Part shown: one piece after another, positions 1-21,180 of the stretch
Numbering within the stretch: the first letter of the stretch is position 1
How the letters are laid out: the number at the start of each line of letters is the position of its first letter
Program-made: the position numbers and the translations under genes
The notes under the pieces: generated by a model
Seen by the model: the letters and a program-made list of their open reading frames with translations, nothing else
Databases searched by the model: none
What the model was told of the DNA's origin: nothing
Origin: Numida meleagris
Taxonomy: Eukaryota > Chordata > Aves > Galliformes > Numididae
Direction: 5' to 3'
Length of the DNA: 64,000 nucleotides
NCBI RefSeq assembly: GCF_002078875.1
Contig: NC_034413.1
Span: forward strand, 65,344,802 to 65,408,801

Positions 1-111
1 GAATTGAAAGAACAATGATGGATTTATTCTATCTGCTCTACTCTATTAGTAGAATTTTAATTCCACATCCATGAAGTTCAGTGTTCTTTTTCACACCACG
101 CATAATGTTAC

Positions 112-195
112 CTGCAATTCACTCATTTTCATGTAGAAATCTGTTTCATTTCCACACCAGTACTGAAGGCTGAGAGACAGGAAGTCTACGGAATC
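112..195 (-). CDS. LCT: LCT coding exon 3
   Basis: This exon is exactly 28 codons (DSVDFLSLSLQYW to KMSELQ), phase 0 at both ends. It has a TTTCCAG acceptor and a GTAACA donor. It matches the mammalian DTVDFLSLDL...LSKLQ segment. The next exon would lie left of position 1. Confidence 0.88.
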
Positions 196-3169
196 CTGGA
201 AACAAGAAAGGGAAAACAATCCTACTGTAAGAAAATTATTTTTCCTGCAGTCATTCTGTTCAAAATATACAAAGTTGCTAAATGTTTGATACAGACGCAC
301 TGCTGGAGTAAGAAGCCAAACAGCCACATGGAAACCTGGCAAACACAATGAGTACAAACTGGATGCTGTAAGAGAAGATGCATTTTGTGTCTTTTCTTTC
401 TAAACAAAGGTAAATTTTAGAGGCACTGGAGCTTAAAAAAACATCGTAAGAATATTTTATGCATTTAATATTCCTGATTTACAATTGATTATTTAAATTA
501 GTAAGACTGAAGAGTCTCTGATTAATCAGATAGAGAAACCTTTGTCACCGTATGATTCAGGGAGGCCTTATCAATAATCCTTCGGGGAAAGTCCACTTCA
601 GAAATCTTTAGTCATTGCACGCTACAAATGTTACTTTGCTAAAAGTCATGAAGTTCAAAGGAACAGATAGCATTCTTGTATTAAACCAGTTGCTGAAACT
701 GGGATTAAACAAACAAACATGCTGATTAGCCTGCTGTTTATTTTGCAGTCTGAGAGTTGTTTCTAATGTAGTCAGCTCTTTTAGTACCTCTTTCCTCCTC
801 CAAGAAACCACGCCTTGCTTATATCCTTGAAATGTCACACCTGCATCATTATTTGTCCTATTGTTAAATTCTGAGGGACTGTGAACACGAGCCAAACACC
901 TGCACTGTCATTTGTTTGCTGCACCCCACACCAACACTCTCTAGGTGAAAAGAACAACTAATAATGGGTTTGGTCTTTACAGAAGGGATGTCATCATCTT
1001 TGTAGAGATTAGTCACGTTGTGCCCCCTCTGCACTAGCCCACTTTTAGCACAGCTCAGGCTGTGCTTTAACACGTTAAATAGATTTTTTTTTTAATAGCA
1101 GTTATTTTTAATAAAGTGTATTTTTATTTGGTTGGGCATTAGATGTGCAAATAAAATAACAGTGGGTACAGTTTTTGCAGACACCTTGTCACTTAAGCAT
1201 GTATATTGCAAAAATTGGCAATTCTATGAGAGAAAATACATCTCCATGTTTTTAAATCAGTGTTTACTGGCCAAGAAGGGATGTTGAATTAATTTTTAAA
1301 ATCAGAGAGCTTCACTAATTAAGATAATCAAACAAGTAGAATGTACCACGTTGGCCAATTTGCCAAAATCTTATTTAACTTGCAATAGGCCACCTGATCT
1401 TCTACATAAAAATCAAGTGAAACAAAATCAAATTTAAATTGGAAATAATTGTCATTAAGGTGTTACCTGAAGAGAAACCGGAAGCAACTCTGCTGAAGTG
1501 CTATCCAAGATATGATCCATTCCTAAAGCAATGGACAGCTTTCCACCTTGGAAAACAAAACAAAAGCACAATCTATTAGTAGCACAGTAAATGCAAATGA
1601 AAAGAAAAAAATCAGTTCACTGTAAATATATATATAAAATGTATATTTTAAAAACAAATATAACTGATACAATTTTAAAGCATTTTTTTACTGATCAAGA
1701 TAGTTATTTTAAGATAAAATATCTTGCTTCATGAATATTTTTTTTCTTTTTTTTTTTTAATCATGTTAGCACATTTTACTTTGATTAAATGAGAAATGCC
1801 ATCTCAAACCATGGCCAGTTTCGTTTTAGGGGATTTTGTAAATACATTTTCGAAGCTTTTCGCCTTTGGGTAGAAAGCTGGTAATTAAATTGGACCAGAT
1901 TCTTCAGATCTGGACTTCTAAAGATGAATTCCTTGGGAATGCAAAATATCTTAATGAAAAAGCCTACTCCCATCATACTGAAGATAGGTAATATAACAAC
2001 TTTATTGGATGGCATAATCTTCCCCTCCTTAAAATAGAACGGTGGCAACTGCAATTTCAATTATAAGTGACATTGAAATATGTAATAAGGCTTTGAAAAT
2101 GAGGTGATTAATCAAGAATTAAGGGTTTTTCCTAGACAACACATGTAAGGTTTGGTATATAAACAGTACGAGACTACTGTTATTCTAGGGCACCAAGTGG
2201 TTTTTAACAAGAACCCTCAATAAGCACATAGATGAGTCCTTAGAGAAAAAGCAAATAAAAGTATGGTAACATCTGTTTTTGAAGTACTGTGTGTATATAC
2301 ACACAGAGATACATGTCTGTGATCTCCCCAGCTACTTTAAGTAAGTAAAACGTCAGTACCAGTCATTGAAAAACAATTGTCAAAATATTTGAAGAAATCC
2401 ATTACTCAAGCATTTCTCTGAAATTCTGAGAGCACTGCTAACAGATTCACAGTGATCTCATGTAACACAAATTGTGAGAAGGCCATATGCAAAAATCCTT
2501 CCCCCTGTTCTCACCTGACACAGAGTGTTTCTCATGGTAAGCACTGTAAGCTCTTTCATGAGCAGCAGCCAGGGCCTGGACACGGAGCTGGGGGTCACTG
2601 TAAGGCAGGCTTTCCAGGAGCTCAGGCAGGTCACTGAAGGTGAGCCACATATCAACCAGGCCCCCGAAAACATAGAAACTGAACTCTGCATAGTCCACAA
2701 AAAGGTCAGCAAAAGCGCTCGCCTTCCTGCCTACAGCCACAGTGTCAGGAACACCCTTGTGATGGAGAACTACCACAGGCCTGAGGTCTGCAGCAACCAG
2801 CATTCTGAGCAGCTCCTGGTAGCACCGCACTTGAGCTTCATCTGGCTTCCTGGCATCCCCATGCGGAAGAATGCGTGCCCACGGCAGGAAGACTTTGTAA
2901 TGGGTTACCCCAATCTCACGAAGGTGGGAGAAGTACTGGGGCAGCTGGGAAATCACAGTATCTTGCTGACACAAGTCATCGTGGGCTTCAGACACAGCAG
3001 GGTCCAAAGCTTCTTCGGGTAGAAGGGGGCTCTGCAGATGCAATCCGTGTGCTAACGTGGTAGGCAGAGGTCCAGCAATGGCAACAAAGTTCTGAGCTAA
3101 TTCCCCATCTATCCCAAAGCTAGTAGAGACTAACAAGAAAAAGACAACTGTCTTACAAACCAGCTCCAT
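112..3169 (-). CDS. LCT: Lactase-phlorizin hydrolase, 5' part (coding exons 1-3)
   Basis: LCT is an intestinal brush-border glycoside hydrolase (GH1 family) that splits lactose and aryl or ceramide glucosides. The window holds exon 1 (2515-3169), exon 2 (1467-1546) and exon 3 (112-195) on the minus strand. They join in frame into the first 273 codons, with phases 1 and 0 and GT-AG introns. The start is the ATG at 3167-3169, followed by a hydrophobic signal peptide (MELVCKTVVFFLLVSTSFG). Matches to mammalian LCT domain I include THYKVFLPWA, the PDE..V.CY stretch, AFADLFVDYA and TFSDLPE in exon 1, and DSVDFLSLSLQYW in exon 3. In mammals, domain I belongs to the pro-region and lacks a complete GH1 active site. 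The rest of the gene lies beyond position 1. No stop or frameshift is seen. Identification comes from remembered family similarity; exon borders from splice sites and frame. Confidence 0.93.
196..1466 (-). other. LCT: LCT intron 2
   Basis: A GT-AG intron of 1271 bp. Short open frames here lack conserved-looking residues. I see nothing else in it. Confidence 0.8.
1467..1546 (-). CDS. LCT: LCT coding exon 2
   Basis: This 80 nt exon encodes GGKLSIALGMDHILDSTSAE and a few more residues to SLQ, once joined to the last G of exon 1. It parallels the mammalian GGKLSVVLRAED segment. The acceptor reads CCAAG, with a weak -3 A. The donor is CAG followed by GTAACA. Confidence 0.85.
1547..2514 (-). other. 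LCT: LCT intron 1
   Basis: A GT-AG intron of 968 bp in AT-rich sequence, with short poly-T and TA runs. I see no repeat family, RNA gene or other coding sequence in it. Confidence 0.8.
2515..3169 (-). CDS. LCT: LCT coding exon 1 (signal peptide and start of domain I)
   Basis: This exon is 655 nt, giving 218 codons plus one base. It opens with ATG GAG CTG and ends ...GTG TCA G before the donor GTGAGA. Residues 1-19 look like a signal peptide. The remainder is a GH1-like half domain. The antisense strand is also open over about 165 codons here, which is a shadow of the conserved exon. A damaged second copy of the 5' half of this exon is found at about 6580-6875. Confidence 0.92.
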
Positions 3170-3260
3170 TTCTGGACCTGGCTCAGAAACAGTGTCCACA
3201 TTATTTATATTATAGTAGGAGTAATATTTAACTGCAATTATCTGTCCTGCAGATAAGTGT
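3170..3260 (-). promoter_or_regulatory. LCT: LCT proximal promoter with TATA box and HNF1/GATA-like sites
   Basis: Reading on the minus strand towards the ATG at 3169, two GATA cores occur (3252-3256 and 3238-3242). An HNF1-like element GTTAAATATTACT (3220-3232) follows, then a TATA-like run TATAATATAAATAA at about 3200-3213. The spacing implies a very short 5' leader. GATA, HNF1 and Cdx factors are established regulators of the mammalian LCT promoter. The site calls here are by eye and the HNF1 match is imperfect (about 9 or 10 of 12 specified bases). Confidence 0.6.
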
Positions 3261-6200
3261 TCCCAGAACCAGCTGACACTCAAATGATAACAAATCAGAA
3301 CTTTCAATTGATAGATGAACCAATGAATAGATGTTCTGGATGCAAAAGGTAACAAAAGTAGAATCATCTGCTTGGCTGGGGCTGGGTGACACCAATGCCT
3401 CAGCTGAGCAGGAAGGTGAGGAGGCACATGTGTGCTACAATTCATGGGTGCATAAAGGAAATCTGAGAAGGCAGCATCTTACCTCCATTTGGAAAAGTGG
3501 TTGTTACATGAATTCAAGCAGCAGAAACAGTGTGCGTCCCCATGCCAATAACAATATAATTTTATTGCTTTCCAAAGTACTCTTTCCTTCAGCCTTGAGG
3601 ATACTTTATCTCTCAGCAGGGTGAGCGCATAAAGATCTCTTGCCCAAATTGCTGCAACAAGGAGATAACTCCACTGTTCTACATGCAAATACAGCAAAAT
3701 TGAAGAGATGAGATCACATTATTGAGAACTGCCATCTGTGCTGCCTAAATGCAGATCATGTTTAAATTAACTAAACAAAATTCTACATAACTATATAGAA
3801 ACTATACTGAAAAGTCTGCTCTGTTTCTCACTTCATCTCCCTTAAAAGCTAGTTTTTGTCTAATTATCTGGGCAATTTATTGCTCTGTCAAGAAATATTT
3901 TCATTGTTATTTATATTATAGTAGAAACGGTCTCTAAACTTTTGCTTTTACTCAAAAGTACTCTACACAGCAGACAACCTCCTGCTTATTCAAAGCCTAC
4001 AGTTTGTGTACTTGGACCCTGTTTGATGCTCAGGTGACTATTTTATATTTTTAGGGAGCCTTAAAAAACTTGCTGAAACATTGTGCTTGCTGTTTTGAGC
4101 ACGTAAGTATTCTTTCCCTCCCATCCGCAATGGATTTAACAAGATCGAATAGGAACTTTATATATAGCACCACCTGCTGTTAGTTTTTCAGTACAGCAGT
4201 GTTAACTCCAGAAAGAGATCCCTCCTCTACGTGATGCATCAGAATTCTAGGGCAAGAGGAAGTAGAAAAAAAGACTTCCTCCTCACTAAAAGGGAGGGGA
4301 GGAAAGAGAGAACATACAACGAAGAACAAATATCTCCCTGTCCTTATTTTCAAAGTAAGTTATTAACAATATAGAAAATTGTTGCTGCAGGTGGGCAGGT
4401 TTTTTTTTTTTCTTTTTAATAAAATGCAGCTTTTGCCAAGATGCAATTTATAGGAAAAAAAGTAGCAGAGAAATATTACTGCAAATAGTACCCAGTGACA
4501 GCATAGTTTACAATATTTATGAATCTACTGATTCCATAAATATAACAGCCATGTTTAAAGGTATGCTCAGTCAGAGTAAGGCACATTTGGACTGCAATGA
4601 TTTACCTCTGCAGACAACGAAGGGAAGTAGGAATCCATGTTAGGTGTTCTGCATTGCCCTACAGAAGAACCTACGACTCTATCAAATTAGTAAAGAATCT
4701 AGACTTATACCTAGAAATCTAAAGGACAGTTTTAATATTCTCTTGGATTTGTTTCATGCTATTCATATTAGGCACAATAGGATCACCTGATTATTTAGAT
4801 TATATTTTTGTTTTTTTAACACGATTGTACTTGTATTAAAGGCATTGGTCACAGCTCCACAGTTAAAGCTGCAGATGTTTGCAACAAAATCACTGTGTCT
4901 AAAACCTGGAGGGTTTTGTTTCATTGATTTATTGTTTTGTTGTTGTTGTTTTGTTTTAAAAGAAAACCTTTAAGTAGTAAAGTCTAGTGCTTCAGGAATT
5001 AGAAATGTTTATGAGACAGGGTATTGGAATGAGAGGAACAGGTTACCCTGAAAAGTGATAGTATCTCCCATGCTGGGAACATTCAAGACTCAGTTTGGTA
5101 CCAGACAGTCTAATCTATGGCTCTGCTGTCAACAAGAGGTTGGACAAGAAGATGTGCAGTGATCCTTTCTAACCTAGACTTTTCTACGATTCTCATTTGG
5201 AAACTGTTGCTTTTTTCCCCCTTTTTCACAATTAGCAGCTAAATTACCATGTCAAAATACTAGACCTTCATGAAAATGAAGTACAAAGCAACTCCTAAAT
5301 CTTCACCTTTGATCTGTACCAGAAATACACCCAAAGTGAATCTTTCTCAGAATTGGCACTGGTATGACAGGGAGTTTCCAAAAGTCTCTGTTGAGCCTCA
5401 GTTGCCACAAACAGCTTACCCAGTTCCTTGATTCCCTGCTTTGCTTCATGTATCATTCCTAGTTCTCTCTTTTCAGTTTCTGGGCTTTTTAAAGTTCAGG
5501 AGAAACTGAGTCTAAGAGAGCTGGCAGCAGAAAAAAAAAAAAAGTACAATAACTAACTTCCAAGTATTGTTCTATCAGACAATAATACAGCACCTACACA
5601 ATTCACTTAACGGCTGTAAACCAAGGACAATTTAATCACTAATTAAAATTAGTTCAGGTTTGGAAGATTAATATGTTGAAGCAAGCAAGCATTCAATTCA
5701 GTTGGATTGAATTGAAATTACAATAAAAATTACTTAGAACTGTGTATAAAAATAATTTACTAATCAAATACAAACTAACAAGAGGAATTCCAAAAACTGT
5801 ATGTGAGTATCACCTTCAGCACAGCTCGAAGAATTCCTGATGAAGAAATTCTGCAGTCACATGTGAAAGGCTATTAACTGGACATGTCATGGAGAGGAGG
5901 AAAATAATTCCCATTGTCAGCAAAATGCAGGATGATGTTCTGGAAAAAGAGACTAAGGCATTAATCCCAGACGGTACATTAAGAAAGTTACACATTTGAA
6001 AAAGGATTTACTCCTACAGTGCATTATGAGAAGTATTCTGTTCCCTTGGATAGACAGCGTTGTTCCCAAAACTTGTTAGCATTCACATCGAAGTTTGTTA
6101 TTTCCTTATCCACCAAGAGTTGAATCATAGTTGAGACAAAGGTCACAAAATCAACTTAGAATCTTTTCTATAAACTCAAATTCTGTTCTCATTTGCCATA

Positions 6201-6579
6201 ACATTAAACTGCTAACAAATTCCTGGGACCAAAGGGGTGAGCCTTGGCACTACAATAACACTCCAACAAACCCAAATGTTGACCGTAGCTTTTAACATGC
6301 TAAAGGGATCCAAGAAGGAAAAGAGGCCTTATTAAAATATATAAATACTGATAAAATTTGGCCAGTGTATTTATGCTCTAGTTTGAAAAGTTAATTTCCA
6401 AATGAAATACAAAACTCCTTATTCAAGTGTGCAAAAACTTAAGATAAACTGGAAATTCAGATTTTCTAGACATTTTTATCTTTCTAAACAAACATAAATA
6501 CACATTTTTCCACGCTTAAATTACAGTTTAATCTCATGACAAACTATAAATGGAAAGGTCATATAGAAAAATCTCTCCC
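3261..6579. other. LCT-MCM6 intergenic spacer, LCT 5' flank
   Basis: This is AT-rich non-coding DNA. Apart from the degenerate CR1 at 5030-5200, I see only homopolymer and TTG-rich simple sequence (about 4925-4960). No gene is supported. Tissue-specific LCT control elements would be expected in this stretch, but none can be named from sequence alone. Confidence 0.6.
5030..5200 (+). repeat. Degenerate CR1 LINE 3' fragment
   Basis: The stretch reads like the CR1 3' end: a 'CCCATGCTGGGAACATTCAAG' block, then 'GAGGTTGGACAAGAAGATG', 'GATCCTTTCTAACC' and a terminal 'TCTACGATTCT'. Many substitutions show it is old. Assigned by eye to the avian CR1 family. Confidence 0.55.
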
Positions 6580-6925
6580 TGTGCCATCCTGACATCCCCC
6601 TAGGGAAGACTGCATGCTCATGGCAGGGAAGTCTTGTAATGTGTAGAGTACTGGGGCAGCTGGGAAACCACAAGACCTTGCTGACACAGGTCATCAAGGG
6701 CTTCAGACACAGCAGGTCCCAGAGCTTCTCTGGGTAGGATGTGGTTCTGCAGATGCACTCTGTGTACTAAGGAGAAGTCCAGCAATGGCAGTTAAGTTCT
6801 GAGCTAATTCCCCATCTATCCCAAAGCTAGGAGAGACTAACAAGAAAATGATAGCTGTTTAAAAACAAGCTCCATTTCTGGATCTGACTTAGAAACAGTT
6901 CGTCCACACTGTCTATACTTACAAT
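6580..6925 (-). pseudogene. Broken partial duplicate of LCT exon 1 and leader
   Basis: This segment aligns collinearly with 2845-3205, which is the 5' half of LCT exon 1, its leader and the edge of its promoter. It includes a 37-nt identical run (6794-6830 against 3087-3123). The equivalent start codon is at 6873-6875 and begins MELV. A one-base loss about 17 bases later shifts the frame, and a stop follows within about a dozen codons. A further deletion of roughly 24 bases lies near 6640. The TATA region is not preserved and no splice donor or later exon accompanies it. It sits in the same orientation, 3.7 kb upstream of the real start, in the LCT-MCM6 spacer. Best read as a remnant of a local tandem duplication. 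Confidence 0.88.
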
Positions 6926-7217
6926 ATCATGGTCTTCTTTGAGCTTTAACAAATCTTTCATAGGTGCTGGTATCAGGTTGATAAGAATTAAAAATACTTG
7001 AACATTTGTCTTCTAAAATAATGTAATAACCCCATACTGTACATCCCATAACTGAGATCAATAGAAATTTAAGTAAGATTTTCTTATACAATTACCTATA
7101 AACAAATTTACCAGCGCACTCTTAAAAATCCCTCACAAATTATGGCACTGTTCAAGTCACTTACGAGTCAAGACATTCCTCAAGTTGGGAGGGTTTTGCC
7201 ATCCTGATCTAAAAGCC

Positions 7218-7257
7218 TTGCTCAACTATTTTGAATAGTTGCTCAACTATTTTGAAT
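7218..7257. repeat. Two-copy 21-bp tandem duplication
   Basis: The 19-mer TTGCTCAACTATTTTGAAT occurs at 7218-7236 and again at 7239-7257. This gives a period of 21 bp and looks like a recent replication-slippage event in the spacer. Confidence 0.85.
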
Positions 7258-7494
7258 TTTCTGTTCTCAATATGCAACAGGAGCATAGACAGCTTTATTA
7301 CATCTAAAAAGAAAGAGAAGTAATCAGAGTTTTTCCATCATCTGTTACTGGCATTTCAATACTTCCTGAAATATCACCTATCATCCAAGAAATTTAATCT
7401 TTGTTAAGATACGAAGTGTTTAAATCACTCATTTTTCAGTATCAAAGCACAGACACAGAAAATAACAACCCCACATACTAGTAACAACAAATCC

Positions 7495-7915
7495 ACCCCC
7501 AAACATTTAATGGTCTTTTATTTAGTAAGAAAAGCAATAAAAGCCCATAGCATAAAAAGTCTACCAAATACAATAAAACAACAACGAATAGAAGAAGAAG
7601 ATTCCTCTCATTTAAAACAGAAGTGCCTACTTAGCTTGACACTGAAAAGAGTTACTGAATGAGTCTCCTCTGCATCTGGGTGATGATGGTGAAACGCAGA
7701 AGTAATAATTAAACTAACAGACGTCATTTCTTTAAAAACTTTCCAGGTGTCCTCACTGTGTATGATCAACCATACATCACCAGTAGCATACTGGTGCATT
7801 CCAAAGTAAAGCACTGATACAAATTTGTGAGCTATACAGCAACCATTGCAAGAATGCAGAAAGAATGCATTTTCCAACACGTCCCTAGGCAGTTCTACAG
7901 TCCAGCTCTCAACCC
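7495..7915 (-). other. MCM6: MCM6 3' untranslated region
   Basis: This is the stretch between the stop codon at 7916-7918 and the inferred cleavage zone just past the AATAAA at 7517-7522. A 90-codon frame inside it shows no recognisable homology and I do not regard it as coding. Confidence 0.65.
7517..7522 (-). terminator. MCM6: MCM6 polyadenylation signal AATAAA
   Basis: A canonical AATAAA lies on the minus strand about 395 nt after the MCM6 stop. It is followed downstream (7440-7500) by a GT-rich stretch that suits a cleavage downstream element. No other gene ends nearby, so the signal is assigned to MCM6. Confidence 0.7.
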
Positions 7916-20389
<12,474 letters not shown>

Positions 20390-20457
20390 CGCTCCCGCAG
20401 CCGCCTCGGCCCCGGCCTACGCCCCGCCCACCACCCTTCGCGCCGCAGCCGCGCCGA

Positions 20458-20462
20458 CCAAT
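20458..20462 (+). promoter_or_regulatory. MCM6: CCAAT box upstream of MCM6
   Basis: GACCAATGGG (CCAAT at 20458-20462) lies about 70 bp upstream of the MCM6 ATG. The orientation is inverted relative to the gene, the usual NF-Y arrangement in cell-cycle promoters. GC boxes (CCCCGCCC) flank it. Confidence 0.6.
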
Positions 20463-20525
20463 GGGAGGCCGCCGTCCCGCAGAGCCCCGCCCTCCCGCCC
20501 CGCTTTTCCTCTTCCCTCTCGGGAG

Positions 20526-20540
20526 TTTTCGCGCCAAAAG
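20526..20540. promoter_or_regulatory. MCM6: E2F palindromic site of MCM6 promoter
   Basis: TTTTCGCGCCAAAAG is a near-perfect palindromic E2F site (TTTSGCGC on both strands), about 140 bp upstream of the ATG. E2F control of MCM genes at the G1/S transition is established in vertebrates. Its use here is inferred. Confidence 0.8.
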
Positions 20541-20617
20541 CGAGCGGCGCCTCAGAGCCGAGGGCGGGGTTTGTGCCAAGGGCGGCGCGCGGCGAGGAGC
20601 TGCTGCGCCGTGTCGTA

Positions 20618-20628
20618 TGCGCATGCGC
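20618..20628. promoter_or_regulatory. NRF-1 palindromic site
   Basis: TGCGCATGCGC matches the NRF-1 consensus exactly and is palindromic. It lies about 230 bp upstream of the MCM6 ATG within the CpG island. It could serve MCM6 or an antisense upstream transcript. Confidence 0.7.
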
Positions 20629-21180
20629 CTGGCGCCTTGACCTCAGGGCTGGTCGGCCCGTTCTGTCTGTAAAGTTGTGGGCGCCCCGAGGCTGAGGGAA
20701 CAGAACGCGCCCCGGAACCGCGCGTTAAGGCAGCCCGGAGCGTGTGGGGCCGGCGGGGCCCCGAGCTCCGGCAGGAAACGGCTGCTGTGCTCTGATTGCC
20801 ATTGTCCACGCGTTCACAATCCGCGTATTCATGGTCCTGCTGTCACGCTGGGCAGCGGGGCTGCTCAAGGCCCGGGAGGAGTGCCCTTCGCCCCAGCTGT
20901 GCTCGGATGGGACGTGCCTGCTCCACCGCCCACAGAAGGAACACGCACGCCACGTGTGCTCAGGGAACAGCCCCGGGTGTTAATTCAGAGCAGGTGGAAG
21001 CCGGCCGAAGTTTGGGCACTTGGCTGCGTGTTGGCAGCGCTGCGCTCGCCTGCGGGCTGGCGTGAGGCGGCATTTGCAAAGCGACGGCACCGGTGCAGTG
21101 ACAGCTGCTGGCAAGCCATGCTGCCAGGAACAGCTCTAATGGCTGTGAAGAACTGCTCGGAATCGTGCTGCCACCTGCAA

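Noticed and set aside
2525..3022. 165-codon plus-strand open frame
   Set aside because: It lies entirely antisense to LCT exon 1, whose minus-strand product is recognisable. The plus-strand translation shows no family features.
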